From Nitrosopumilus sp. UBA526 (GTDB lineage Archaea > Thermoproteota > Nitrososphaeria > Nitrososphaerales > Nitrosopumilaceae): a stretch of DNA of 38,077 bases. Under the pieces are notes generated by a model, which saw only the letters and a list, made by a program, of their open reading frames with translations, made no database searches and was not told the origin of the DNA. The DNA lies in NCBI GenBank assembly GCA_002506665.1, contig DAXZ01000043.1:1-38077 (forward strand). Direction: 5' to 3'. A program made the translations under genes and the position numbers. This document shows, piece by piece, positions 16,942-26,322 of the stretch; positions within the stretch are counted from its first letter, which is position 1, and every line of letters starts with the position of its first letter.

Positions 16942-18054
16942 ATGAAATTACCCGGAATAATTACACTAAGTGTACTTTCAATTATTATTTTATCTAGCGG
17001 AATGCCCGGCGGTGCTTTTGCCCAAACAGCACAATGCCCTAATGGAATCATGGTGGATAACGCATGTGTCCCATGTGCTAGTAATGAAGTTCCAAGGCGT
17101 AGTGCTGATGGAATGGGTTATGTATGTGAAAATGCTTATGATGATGTTGTTGTAGATGATCTCAGTTTAATAATTGATAATACTAGTGACCTCTTTAGTC
17201 CTGGCACTAAAATAATGATTTCTGGGAAAATAAGCAACTATGACAGTTTAACTCCGGGAGCTGTAACTGTTACAATTGTTTCCCCTCCACCTGCTAATTC
17301 TATTGTTGGATTTAAGCAATTGACCCCTAGTTCTACTGGAGCATTTAGTTTTGAAATACTGGCAGATGGACCCCTGTGGAAGGCCGCTGGAGATTATATT
17401 GTAAAGGCACAATTTGGTTCCACCTTAAAGTCTAATATTCCAATTACATTTACTGGAGGCTCTGGCGATGTTATCACTGGAGGCTCTGGCATTGTTGCAC
17501 CCCCAGAACCTGCAGCACCAGAACCTGAACCCGAGCCAGAACCTGAACCCGCACCAGAACCTGAACCAGCACCTGAACCCGAGCCAGAACCTGAACCAGC
17601 ACCAGAACCAATAGTATGTGGACCTGGAACTGAAATGGTAAATGGAGTATGTCAGCCCATTGAGGATGATGATAGTGGATGTCTGATTGCTACGGCAACA
17701 TTTGGTACTGAACTTGCACCTCAGGTACAATTACTTCGAGAGATCAGAGATAATACACTATTCAGTACTACTTCTGGAACATCCTTCATGCTAGGATTCA
17801 ACACACTGTACTATTCATTTGCACCAACTGTTGCAGACTGGGAGAGACAAAATCCAATGTTCAAAGAGACAGTCAAAGTCTTCATAACTCCAATGCTTTC
17901 AACATTATCTATAATGTCACTAGCTGATCAGGGTTCAGAAGCCGAAGTGTTGGGACTAGGAATATCTGTTATTGCCCTGAACTTGGGAATGTATATTGCA
18001 GCACCTGCATTTGCTGGATTCAAAGTTCGCCAATACATAAAATCTAGAAAATAA
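16942..18054 (+). CDS. Secreted CFI-box protein with Glu-Pro repeat linker
   Basis: 370 residues, ATG 16942, with ATATAAATA about 33 bases upstream. A signal peptide (1-27, ending AFAQT) is followed by a small Cys-containing segment (C-x(14)-C-x-x-C), then the common thaumarchaeal beta-sandwich module (about 73-170). A linker of nearly pure Glu-Pro/Ala-Pro repeats (about 185-225; bases 17500-17610) follows. Next is a CFI-box domain starting CLIATATFGTELAPQV with LLREIRD and a proline-flanked YYSFAPTVADW segment, then hydrophobic segments and the basic tail FKVRQYIKSRK. The CFI box is a recurrent C-terminal domain of archaeal surface proteins, probably linked to membrane anchoring or sorting; its exact role is not known to me. 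Confidence 0.75.
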   Translation: MKLPGIITLSVLSIIILSSGMPGGAFAQTAQCPNGIMVDNACVPCASNEVPRRSADGMGYVCENAYDDVVVDDLSLIIDNTSDLFSPGTKIMISGKISNYDSLTPGAVTVTIVSPPPANSIVGFKQLTPSSTGAFSFEILADGPLWKAAGDYIVKAQFGSTLKSNIPITFTGGSGDVITGGSGIVAPPEPAAPEPEPEPEPEPAPEPEPAPEPEPEPEPAPEPIVCGPGTEMVNGVCQPIEDDDSGCLIATATFGTELAPQVQLLREIRDNTLFSTTSGTSFMLGFNTLYYSFAPTVADWERQNPMFKETVKVFITPMLSTLSIMSLADQGSEAEVLGLGISVIALNLGMYIAAPAFAGFKVRQYIKSRK

Positions 18055-18095
18055 TCCACTAGTACATTATTATACCAAAGTACATTACGATACAC

Positions 18096-18419
18096 ATGCA
18101 TATCGAATATGAGGAGTTTGAATCAGTTGAAGACATTCTAATGTACATGGCTTCAGCTGCCCCACCAATGAAAAACACACTGCCAATCAGTTCATACAAG
18201 GGATATGTAATGTCTTTTATTCCACTCAGTCCTGCAACTGGCGAGACCTATCTGATGCTATATGCCAAAGGGTCACTTGAACCTGGAATCTATGAATTTG
18301 ATGTTACATCAAAGTCATACAAGCGAGTGGAAAGCATAGAGAGGGCAGACAAGGTCTACTTTATCTCCCTGAGCCCAAAACGAAATACCATAGCAGACGT
18401 TGCCATTGAAAATCTATAA
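18096..18419 (+). CDS. Conserved-type hypothetical protein, 107 aa
   Basis: A soluble protein of 107 residues with no signal or membrane segment. It is acidic at the N-terminus (HIEYEEFESVEDI) and beta-rich later, with a YLMLYAKGSLEPGIYEFDV region. The ATG at 18096 has a TTATTATACC box about 25 bases upstream, so it is leaderless. It overlaps the radical SAM gene tail to tail by 6 bases. No family is recognised. Confidence 0.65.
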   Translation: MHIEYEEFESVEDILMYMASAAPPMKNTLPISSYKGYVMSFIPLSPATGETYLMLYAKGSLEPGIYEFDVTSKSYKRVESIERADKVYFISLSPKRNTIADVAIENL

Positions 18420-19994
18420 CTTTTTTGTCTGAATTCTAGGCGCAGACACGGATCTGCTTTTCGAGTATTTGTCAATAATCTCATCTGGGGTTCTTCCATT
18501 AAACAAGTCTTTGCATAATCCGCGCAAGTATCTCATAATTGCCCAGGTTCCGGCCTTTAGGATTCCATACATGAATATTTTCATTGGCGGTCCATACGTC
18601 TTGTTTCTAAGAATGATTGGAATTATATCATTAATCACACGCAGGTTATTCTCCCAACACCTCCAAAAGAGCGTAAACTGTGCCTCATTGAGGTTTCCAA
18701 AGTGCATAGAATTCTTTTCACTAAAGTCCTGGTAAAGCAGCGGTGCCACTAGCCCCCTAAAGTTCATCTCCCTAAAGTCATTCATCATGTCTATGGTATA
18801 CTGGACATCATCAGGTGTCTCATCAGGCCAGCCAATGATGATGGTAGCTGCCGGAAACCAGTGGTTTTTGTTTAGAATATTTGCGCCCTCCCTTACAACA
18901 CTTCCCCATTCTTCAGGTGCAAACGGCTTTGTCTTGACACCAAGGTGTTTTCTTACCATGTCTGGTGAGACAGTCTCGATTCCCAGGTTGGTTGCAAGCC
19001 ATCTTCCCGTCTCGTCTTGTCGGTTGATGTGCGAGATCTGCTGCATCAGTGTGGGGTCTGCCGCAACTGCAGAAAATGTCATGTGTGTTGTTCCTACAAA
19101 GTTTGCGCCTAGTTCCTTTAGCCCCTTCCACAGGTTCACTATGACATCCCTGTTTGGAATAAAATCCCTGTTGTCACATCCATAAAGCAGCATCTCATCA
19201 GAATGTAGCCAGATCGAGTCAAATCCATAATCTAGATTTATCTTTGCCTCGTGTTGCAGTCTATCTAGTGGAAGATCCTTTTTTGATCTCTTGTTTACGT
19301 CACAAAAATCACAGCCCCTCCCGCAGCCCCTCATGGCCTCAATTAGCGAGTTGATTGTGGGCCCCTCTATGACTGGAATGTTCTCAAGATTTCTTACAAA
19401 GCAATGCATCAGTTCCGGGGCATCATTTTTCTCCAAGTCCTGAAACAAGTCTATTGCCAACTCGTCGGCCTCACCGACAACAACCGTATCAATTCCATGT
19501 ATCTTCATTCTGTCAGACTTTGCTAGCTCCCATGCCCCGTTGCCTCCAACAACGACCTTGAAACCATGTTTCTTTTTGAGCTGAATAATACTGGCACACA
19601 TCTTTTTGAATTTCATTGCAACGTATGATAATTTCTCAGGGGACATTGTAGTTGTAACCGGGGCCATTCCCAACGGATCCATGACATTGATTCCCACAAC
19701 CTTGGTGTCTGCACCGATGGATTTATGCAACATTTCAGGATGTGCCATAAACACCTCTTCTCTCTTGTATCCCCCTTGGATTAAAGAGCTCTCCACTCTT
19801 CGTAGTCCTACCTGGGCAACCTTTACCTGTCCTGTAACTGGGTCTGTCTCAACTGAGGGACAAAACACCTTGTCAAAGACCCATTCGGGTAGAACTTCAT
19901 ACGGACCACACGCAATAAAACCATAAAGAAAATTACCGCGATAGTTTGTCATCAAACTACGATCCGCTGTAAGTACAACACGTTTACCTGCCAA
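18414..19994 (-). CDS. B12-binding-type radical SAM protein
   Basis: 526 residues. The N-terminal half (about 90-185) resembles a cobalamin-binding Rossmann domain (VVGINVMDPLG, VVVGGNGAWE, TVVVGEADE). The radical SAM core begins MRGCGRGCDFCDV with Cys224, Cys228 and Cys231 ligating a [4Fe-4S] cluster; later motifs include GIETVSPDM and IIIGWPDETPDD. Such enzymes cut S-adenosylmethionine to start radical chemistry on C-H bonds. Archaeal lipid enzymes (GDGT ring synthases of the Grs type) belong to this broad architecture, so membrane-lipid cyclisation is possible but unproven. The TTG start at 19994 lies 27 bases from TATATATA at 20020-20027, which supports a leaderless transcript. Confidence 0.83.
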   Translation of the reverse strand: MAGKRVVLTADRSLMTNYRGNFLYGFIACGPYEVLPEWVFDKVFCPSVETDPVTGQVKVAQVGLRRVESSLIQGGYKREEVFMAHPEMLHKSIGADTKVVGINVMDPLGMAPVTTTMSPEKLSYVAMKFKKMCASIIQLKKKHGFKVVVGGNGAWELAKSDRMKIHGIDTVVVGEADELAIDLFQDLEKNDAPELMHCFVRNLENIPVIEGPTINSLIEAMRGCGRGCDFCDVNKRSKKDLPLDRLQHEAKINLDYGFDSIWLHSDEMLLYGCDNRDFIPNRDVIVNLWKGLKELGANFVGTTHMTFSAVAADPTLMQQISHINRQDETGRWLATNLGIETVSPDMVRKHLGVKTKPFAPEEWGSVVREGANILNKNHWFPAATIIIGWPDETPDDVQYTIDMMNDFREMNFRGLVAPLLYQDFSEKNSMHFGNLNEAQFTLFWRCWENNLRVINDIIPIILRNKTYGPPMKIFMYGILKAGTWAIMRYLRGLCKDLFNGRTPDEIIDKYSKSRSVSAPRIQTKKL

Positions 19995-20054
19995 TTACTC
20001 CCCCTCGCTTATGCATATTATATATATCATTTACGAGGACTGGTTGGCACAACT

Positions 20055-20825
20055 CTAATTATTTTTCCTGACTGCCCTGTTTGCAATGTTGGCAGCTATT
20101 GCCCCAGCTGCAATCCCGTTGTCAATGTTTACTACTGATAGTCCAAGTGAGCAGCTCTGAAGCATTGATGCAAGAGCGGCAATCCCCTTCTCTCCGTACC
20201 CGTACCCTACAGATGTTGGAATGCCAATGACTGGAATATCTACTAGTGTTGAGACCAGGGTGGCCAAAGCCCCCTCCATTCCTGCAGCTACTATGATACA
20301 GTCCACATCTATCATCTCTTTTAACACGGGAAAGATTCTCTGAATTCCTGCAACTCCGACATCATAACTTGTAATGCATTTACAGTTCATGGACTCGCAC
20401 ATCAGTCTTGACTCTTCTGCAATACCAATATCTGACGTACCTGCAGTTATGATTCCAACCATTCCACCATGAAACTTTGGCTGTTTTTTTACGAGCAGTA
20501 TGGATGATGAATTCTTTCCGGTCTTTGCCCTTACCTTTAGCTGCTTTGCAAACGCTAAAATTTTTGCACGGTCTTGCTTTTTGAGTCTTGAGACAACTAC
20601 AGAGTCTGTCTTCTCTAGGGTCTTTTTAGCAATCTCTTTGATCTCTTTGAGCTCCTTTGTTTCAGCAAAGATAACTTCGGGTATCCCCCTTCTCTTTCTT
20701 CTGTTGATGTCAATCTTGGCAAACCCTTCTATCTTTTCAATAGAGTATAGTGACAACAGCTTTTTTGCGTTACTAACTGAAATCTTTCCTTCCTTTAATG
20801 ATTCCAATATCTCATGAATCTCCAA
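20055..20825 (-). CDS. larB: Pyridinium-3,5-biscarboxylic acid mononucleotide synthase LarB
   Basis: 256 residues from TTG 20825. The C-terminal two-thirds is the AIR-carboxylase (PurE-like) fold typical of LarB: GIITAGTSDIGIAEE, CKCITSYDVGVAGI, VAAGMEGALATLV and GIPTSVGYGYG. LarB carboxylates and hydrolyses nicotinic acid adenine dinucleotide, the first step of the nickel-pincer nucleotide cofactor. It lies 33 bases downstream of malate dehydrogenase on the same strand and has its own possible TATA stretch (TTTTTTATAC near 20850). larC and larE are on the other side of malate dehydrogenase. Confidence 0.92.
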   Translation of the reverse strand: MEIHEILESLKEGKISVSNAKKLLSLYSIEKIEGFAKIDINRRKRRGIPEVIFAETKELKEIKEIAKKTLEKTDSVVVSRLKKQDRAKILAFAKQLKVRAKTGKNSSSILLVKKQPKFHGGMVGIITAGTSDIGIAEESRLMCESMNCKCITSYDVGVAGIQRIFPVLKEMIDVDCIIVAAGMEGALATLVSTLVDIPVIGIPTSVGYGYGEKGIAALASMLQSCSLGLSVVNIDNGIAAGAIAANIANRAVRKNN

Positions 20826-20858
20826 CGATAAATTTTCTCTGCTAGTATAAAAAAAGGC

Positions 20859-21773
20859 TTAGATCTCGATACTTGAGATGGCGCCTTTGACGCTTGCTAC
20901 TGCCTTTGTAAACACCTGCCTTTCCTCATCATTCAAGTCAAGCTCGATTATCTTCTCCACGCCCTTTCTACCGATAATTGCAGGCACTCCTATTGAGACA
21001 TCTGAATGACCATACTCCCCATCAAGATATGTCGCAACCGGAATGACATGTTTTCTGTCCCTTACAACTGACTCGACAATGGCAGATATGGCATTTCCTG
21101 GCGCATGAACCGTGGCACCTTTTAGTTCTATCACCTTGGCGGCAACCTGCTTTGTCTTTACAATGAGCTCGTCTAGCTTTTCCTTTGGGAGAAACGATGA
21201 TAGTGGAATTCCTGACACTGATGAGAACCTTGGCAGTGGCAGCATATTTTCTCCATGCTCACCTATAACTAGTGCCCTGACATCATCTCGCGAGTGCCCT
21301 GTTGCCTCATGAATAAACTGCCTGAATCTTGAGAGATCCAGCATTCCACCCATGCCAAATACACGGCTTTTGTCAAATCCTGATACCTTGTAGGTTATGT
21401 ATGTCATTGGGTCAAGTGGATTTGTAACTGGAATTATCATAGAGTTATCGGCATATCTCTTTACATTCTCTATGACGCTCTTTACAATCGATGTGTTAAT
21501 CTTTAAAAGATCCATTCTCGTCATCCCGGGCTTTCTTCCAGAGCCTGCCACCACAACTACTACGCTTGAACCCTTCATGTCTGCAAAATTATTTGATCCT
21601 TCTACCTCTACATCTATTCCCTGCTCTGATAGCATATGATTGATATCCATTGCCTCGCCCTGTGGGAGCCCTTCGGCTATGTCAAGCAGCAGTATGTGAT
21701 CATCTAGCCGTTTGAGTGCCGAGAACAATGCGGCATCGCCGCCGACCTTGCCAGAACCAATTATGGTAATCAT
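20859..21773 (-). CDS. mdh: NAD(P)-dependent malate dehydrogenase
   Basis: 304 residues of the lactate/malate dehydrogenase family. It has the Rossmann motif GSGKVGGDAA near the N-terminus, the catalytic His in IGEHGENMLP, the substrate-binding VTNPLDPMTY, and the mobile loop GRKPGMTRMDLL where Arg rather than Gln points to malate/oxaloacetate. It serves central carbon metabolism. ATG 21773 faces larC divergently over about 150 bases, and larB follows it, so it is physically nested in the Lar cofactor locus. Confidence 0.93.
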   Translation of the reverse strand: MITIIGSGKVGGDAALFSALKRLDDHILLLDIAEGLPQGEAMDINHMLSEQGIDVEVEGSNNFADMKGSSVVVVVAGSGRKPGMTRMDLLKINTSIVKSVIENVKRYADNSMIIPVTNPLDPMTYITYKVSGFDKSRVFGMGGMLDLSRFRQFIHEATGHSRDDVRALVIGEHGENMLPLPRFSSVSGIPLSSFLPKEKLDELIVKTKQVAAKVIELKGATVHAPGNAISAIVESVVRDRKHVIPVATYLDGEYGHSDVSIGVPAIIGRKGVEKIIELDLNDEERQVFTKAVASVKGAISSIEI

Positions 21774-21921
21774 GAAAATTGGTGCTAATTTTCAATAATT
21801 AAATCTAATGCCACCAAAAGCAGCTAGAATTTCCAATCTGATATTGGGTGTTTGGCCTTGGAATCTCTGAGATTTCAAAGACATTAGTCGAATTTATAAG
21901 CATTTTTGATAATTTTCAATC

Positions 21922-23142
21922 ATGGTTGTTGTAATTGATCCACAGATTGCCGGCATATCTGGTGACATGCTTTTGTGCTCACTAGTAGACCTGGGTGCTG
22001 ATAAAAACAAGATAATAAACGGAATAAAAGAATCCGAAAAATTTCTCTCAAACTCGACAATAAAAAATATCAACTTTGTACATATTCAAAAACACAAGGT
22101 TCAGTCAGTCTCCCTGGTACTAGACATTGATGAGGCCCTTGATGAACGAAGTGGTTCTGAGATAAGAACTGCAATCATCAACTCAGTCCAAGCGCTAAAA
22201 CTCTCACCCAAAGCAAGCATGTTTGCCCAATCCTGCATTGATACTCTGATCTCTGCTGAATCCAAAATCCATGGAATTCCTAAAGACTCGGTTCACTTTC
22301 ATGAGGCATCTGGCATTGATACCCTGGTAGATATTGTTGGAGTAGCTATTGCATTACAAGATCTCGGTCTGTTTGATGAAGAGATTCTCTGCCTTCCTGT
22401 CTCTGTAGGTGGGGGTCATGTTGCCTTTTCACACGGCATCATGTCAAACCCCGCAAGCGCGATTCTTGAGATCTTTAAAGACTCGAATCTCACCATCACA
22501 GGAAGTGATGCAAAGCAGGAACTTGCAACTCCCACAGGAGCTTGCATCCTGGTAAACATTACTTGCAAATCCGTGGGGCACTATCCCGCCATGAAAGTCG
22601 AGTCTGTGGGATATGGTGCAGGCCAGAGGGACTTTGAGACCTTTGCCAATGTCTTAAAGATCGTTAGGGGCTCTCAGGGTAATTTCAAAACTGATTCTGT
22701 AAAAATACTAGAGACAAACGTAGATGATGTCTCTGGAGAAATACTGGGAAACCTAATTGAAAAAATCATGAACAAAGGTGCACGGGACGTCTCCATATAT
22801 TCAGGGATTACCAAAAAGGGCAGGCCTACAAATCTTGTATCTGTCATATGTACTGATAAAACACTTGATGCGATTGCCGATACCCTGGTGCTCGAGACTG
22901 GCACCTTGGGAATCAGGATAACTGATTCTAGTCGATTTATAGTTCCTAGGTCAAACCATAACATCTCACTGACTCTGGATGGCCAACGCTTTCAGGTACG
23001 CTACAAAAAGACTGCCTTTAAAGGCAAGACTGATTTTAAGATAGAGTTTGATGATCTAAGGCACATATCTGATACAGTTGACAAACCCATAAAGGAGACA
23101 GAGGCACTGCTGAGACGAGAGATTGTAAAGTTGGAGACATGA
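21922..23142 (+). CDS. larC: Nickel insertase LarC, single uninterrupted gene
   Basis: 406 residues. Family motifs: AGISGDMLLCSLVDLG (N-terminus), VHFHEASGIDTLVDIVG (about 123-139), GHVAFSHGIM, and LETNVDDVSGEILG (about 268-281). LarC is the CTP-dependent cyclometallase that puts nickel into the bis-thiocarboxylate nucleotide. In Lactiplantibacillus plantarum it is split into larC1/larC2 and joined by programmed frameshifting; here it is one continuous frame. TTTATAAG near 21895-21902 is about 25 bases from the ATG. It is followed by larE after a single base. Confidence 0.93.
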   Translation: MVVVIDPQIAGISGDMLLCSLVDLGADKNKIINGIKESEKFLSNSTIKNINFVHIQKHKVQSVSLVLDIDEALDERSGSEIRTAIINSVQALKLSPKASMFAQSCIDTLISAESKIHGIPKDSVHFHEASGIDTLVDIVGVAIALQDLGLFDEEILCLPVSVGGGHVAFSHGIMSNPASAILEIFKDSNLTITGSDAKQELATPTGACILVNITCKSVGHYPAMKVESVGYGAGQRDFETFANVLKIVRGSQGNFKTDSVKILETNVDDVSGEILGNLIEKIMNKGARDVSIYSGITKKGRPTNLVSVICTDKTLDAIADTLVLETGTLGIRITDSSRFIVPRSNHNISLTLDGQRFQVRYKKTAFKGKTDFKIEFDDLRHISDTVDKPIKETEALLRREIVKLET

Positions 23143-23143
23143 A

Positions 23144-23944
23144 ATGCCAGACATTGATGATCTTGTAGACTGGTTTGGAGACAAGCACCGAGTCATGATT
23201 GCACTCTCTGGCGGAGTTGATAGCGCACTTGTTGCATATGCCGCATTTCAAAGCCTCGGTGATTCTGCCATTGCAGTAACTGCGGATTACAAGACCCTGT
23301 CTAGGGAAGAACTTGACACATCTAGGAATGTCTGCTCTGAGATTGGCATCAGACAGCTGTTTTTAGACTATAGCGAACTTGATAACAAAGACTTTGTAAA
23401 AAATGACTCGGACCGATGTTTTCACTGTAGAATGGAGCTTGGTGTACATTTAACAGAACTTGGACAAAAGCACAATGTCAGGATAATTGCAGACGGTACC
23501 AATCTTGATGACCTGGGCGATTATAGGCCAGGAATTCGGGCGCTCAGAGAAAATGGAATTCGCAGCCCGCTTGTGGAGACTGGTTTCTCAAAGTCGCATA
23601 TCCGCAAGACTGCCAAGGCGGTGGGACTGTCTGTATTTGACAAGCCATCAAACTCGTGTCTTGCATCTAGGATTCCATGGGGACAAAGGGTAACTGCAGA
23701 AAAACTAGCTAGAATAGAGCTTGGTGAGACCATCATTAGACAGCTAGTGCCCCAAGTAAGACAGGTTCGGGTTCGCGACATTGGCGGTGCTGCAAAGATT
23801 GAAGTTGAGAAGCAGATGATACCCCGACTTGATGATGTTATCTTTGGGCAGATAACTGAGAAACTAGTGATGATCGGGTTTACCTCCGTCAAAGTCGACC
23901 CGGAAGGCTATAAACCGGGCAAACTCAACGTGATTGCAGATTGA
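23144..23944 (+). CDS. larE: Sulfur transferase LarE (three-cysteine type)
   Basis: 266 residues of the PP-loop ATP pyrophosphatase family: SGGVDS at 22-27. It adenylates and sulfurates the LarB product to give the bis-thiocarboxylate. The cysteine that L. plantarum LarE sacrifices corresponds to Cys172 in KPSNSCLASRIPWG. Cys92 and Cys95 (RCFHCRMEL) are also present, so the three cysteines may ligate a [4Fe-4S] cluster that carries the transferred sulfur, as proposed for cluster-type LarE. It starts one base after larC and overlaps the desulfurase start by 4 bases: one operon. Confidence 0.93.
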   Translation: MPDIDDLVDWFGDKHRVMIALSGGVDSALVAYAAFQSLGDSAIAVTADYKTLSREELDTSRNVCSEIGIRQLFLDYSELDNKDFVKNDSDRCFHCRMELGVHLTELGQKHNVRIIADGTNLDDLGDYRPGIRALRENGIRSPLVETGFSKSHIRKTAKAVGLSVFDKPSNSCLASRIPWGQRVTAEKLARIELGETIIRQLVPQVRQVRVRDIGGAAKIEVEKQMIPRLDDVIFGQITEKLVMIGFTSVKVDPEGYKPGKLNVIAD

Positions 23945-25107
23945 TTTATCTGGATAATGCCGCATCTACTAGAATCCATGATGACGTCTTGGACTCGATG
24001 CTTCCTTACCTAAAGGAGCACTATGGCAATGCATCATCTATTCATAGATATGGCAGACTAGCTCACAGGGCAATTGAGAAGGCTAGGAGACAGATTGCAT
24101 CACTGATTAATGCAGACCCTTCTGAGATTCTGATAACATCTGGCGGCACGGAATCAAACAATACTGTTCTGCGAGGCATTGCCCAAAGTGATACATGCAA
24201 CCAGATAATCACATCACTTGCAGAGCACGATGCAGTCTTGGAGCCTTGTATGAGACTGGCCAAGACTGGCATGAATATCATTTATCTCAAAGTTGACAAA
24301 CTCGGAGCTGTAAACCCCTCTGACCTCAAAGACTGTATATCTAAAAATACCTGCCTTGTCTCAATTATGTTTGGCAACAACGAGGTTGGTACCATTCAGA
24401 GAATACCTGAGATTGCCAAGATATGCAACGAACAAAAGATTCCATTTCACACAGATGCCGTCCAAGCTGTGGGAAAGATTCCAATCAATGTCAAAGAACT
24501 GGGCATAGACTTGCTATCCGTATCCTCTCACAAGCTTCACGGTCCCAAGGGGATAGGTGCATTATACATCAAAGACGGCATCAAGATTGATCCTGTAATG
24601 TTTGGAGGCGGCCAGGAACACGGACTGCGTTCTGGAACTGAAAATGTTGCAAACATTGTTGGATTTGGCAAGGCATGTGAGATTGCCGAAAACAACATGG
24701 CCAAGAACATGTCTCATATGACCAAACTCTGTGATCTCCTAGTTGACAAAATATTGCACGAGATCCCCAAAGTAACCCTGAATGGAGATCCCAAATCCAG
24801 ACTGCCAAACAATGCTCATTTTACATTCCTTGGTGTAAATGGCGAGGATCTTATTATCAAACTCGATGAGCATGGGATTGCCGCCTCTACTGGGTCTGCC
24901 TGCTCTGTCAATACCCAAAAGGCCTCACATGTGCTACAGGCAATGGGATTCTCTCATGAGCAGATTACCGGTTCGCTGAGATTAACATTATGTGTCTTTA
25001 ACAACAAGCAAGAGATTGAGCAGACAGTTACCCTGCTAAAGAGCATAGTCCAAGAACTACGGGCAGTCTCGCCCTTTAAGGCAAAGTATTCTTTTGATGA
25101 CGTTTAG
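23941..25107 (+). CDS. iscS: Cysteine desulfurase (IscS/NifS family)
   Basis: 388 residues of a fold-type I PLP enzyme. N-terminal YLDNAAST, PLP-lysine Lys198 in SSHKLHGPKG, and catalytic Cys321 in STGSACSVNTQ are present. It releases sulfur from cysteine as a persulfide. The start is TTG at 23941, overlapping the larE stop (TTGA), so it is translated with larE and may feed sulfur to LarE or its cluster; a general Fe-S or tRNA-thiolation role is also possible. It ends with a 4-base overlap of a convergent surface-protein gene. Confidence 0.93.
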   Translation: MIYLDNAASTRIHDDVLDSMLPYLKEHYGNASSIHRYGRLAHRAIEKARRQIASLINADPSEILITSGGTESNNTVLRGIAQSDTCNQIITSLAEHDAVLEPCMRLAKTGMNIIYLKVDKLGAVNPSDLKDCISKNTCLVSIMFGNNEVGTIQRIPEIAKICNEQKIPFHTDAVQAVGKIPINVKELGIDLLSVSSHKLHGPKGIGALYIKDGIKIDPVMFGGGQEHGLRSGTENVANIVGFGKACEIAENNMAKNMSHMTKLCDLLVDKILHEIPKVTLNGDPKSRLPNNAHFTFLGVNGEDLIIKLDEHGIAASTGSACSVNTQKASHVLQAMGFSHEQITGSLRLTLCVFNNKQEIEQTVTLLKSIVQELRAVSPFKAKYSFDDV

Positions 25108-25907
25108 GCGTTTATGTAAAATCTGTTTCTAGAAACCAGGATAACTGTTATAATTCCAACCATCAGTACTGCCATTGCAACTGTACCAAATTCTGGAACA
25201 ATATATGTTCCAATAACGGCGATCTCTGAATCTCCCTGTTCAAAATCTATCGTTATTACCCTGTGTGCATCATGGACTGCCACCTCGATGGGGCTGGCAT
25301 CTATACTCTGGTCTATTCTGACAATAAAAGTCTCATCTCTTCCATCTTGTGATTCTGCGCCCATGTAATCTCTTGGCAACTCCATTGTAATTCTCCCATC
25401 ATCTGTAGAATCAATCCGTACCACCAATGCAAGGTTTTCAAAGTCTATGACCATGTCTCTGACCGTAGCTCCTCTGATGGTATAGTTTACATCAAAGTTG
25501 CCACTACTGCCGGCATCCACTACAAACCTCTCTGTAACATCAACTACTGCTGATTTTGGTGTATGCTGAAAACTCGTCTCTGTCTGATATTTCTGATATG
25601 ACGCTCTGACTGTATATTCGCCTGCTTTTTTCCACCGTTCTCCCACTGCAAGAAACGTCTCTACAAAACTTCCATCTTGTGATACTGTGATCTGTGCAAT
25701 CTCTACTACATTCCCCTCGTTTAACACCTGTAATATTACCTGGGGGGTCTTGCCAATTACCGTGTTTACGTTTCCTGAAACAACTATGGTGTCCCCTTCA
25801 TCATAATGATTGCTGTCTGTCTGAATAGTGATTATCTCTTGTGCAGATACTGCCCCAATAGAAATTAGCAATACCATGAGACCATAAAATACTTTGAAAC
25901 TCAACAA
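25104..25907 (-). CDS. PEFG-CTERM surface protein
   Basis: 267 residues from TTG 25907, with a TATA-like AAATATAC about 25 bases upstream. Signal peptide 1-22; beta-sandwich module about 25-118 (D-E-G-D-T-I-V-V-S-G ... D-G-S-F ... G-E-Y-T-V-R-A-S-Y); then the juxtamembrane domain about 120-235 with D-G-R-I-T-M-E-L-P. VPEFG is followed by a hydrophobic helix and the basic tail SRNRFYINA. This is the PEFG-CTERM signal thought to be cut and lipid-linked by a thaumarchaeal archaeosortase, so the mature protein is anchored at the outer membrane face. Confidence 0.85.
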   Translation of the reverse strand: MLSFKVFYGLMVLLISIGAVSAQEIITIQTDSNHYDEGDTIVVSGNVNTVIGKTPQVILQVLNEGNVVEIAQITVSQDGSFVETFLAVGERWKKAGEYTVRASYQKYQTETSFQHTPKSAVVDVTERFVVDAGSSGNFDVNYTIRGATVRDMVIDFENLALVVRIDSTDDGRITMELPRDYMGAESQDGRDETFIVRIDQSIDASPIEVAVHDAHRVITIDFEQGDSEIAVIGTYIVPEFGTVAMAVLMVGIITVILVSRNRFYINA

Positions 25908-26322
25908 TTTTTACAGGCTCGATTTTGTATATTTTCTTTACTATCTATATTTCCCAATCTGGCACTTGGGGGAGATATCCTCAGAAGATATGAAATAGCC
26001 AAAATACAATCCTAGAATGAGCAGTAATCCCTTGAGGGGGGGTTTAGACTGGGGCACTCGTATCCGAATTTGTGAAAGGGACAATCTAGAGAACAGTTGG
26101 TAAGGGGGCTATGGGCCAAGAAACAGTCATTATGCCCTAGATGTGGGAATCATTGTAAAATTCTGATATTTTCTTTTAATTTTGGTAGAATTATCTCATG
26201 CCTTTGATCGTTCCCTGATCACACTCGATCATTGCTTTTGTATCAAAGAAAAATCTAGCACACATTGCCTCAAAAACCATTTTGAATATATATAAATAGC
26301 AATAATACGGAATGAAATCAGA
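25908..26322. other. 415-base intergenic stretch without a clear gene
   Basis: It separates two divergent PEFG-CTERM genes. It holds their TATA boxes (near 25928-25936 and ATATATATAAATA at 26286-26298) and a short plus-strand frame at 26017-26103 that continues after a stop to 26157. The frame shows no recognisable motif and I do not call it a gene. Confidence 0.5.

Noticed and set aside
26017..26157. Plus-strand frame MSSNPLRGG... with an in-frame stop at 26101
   Set aside because: Short, interrupted, no motif, no promoter at the right distance.
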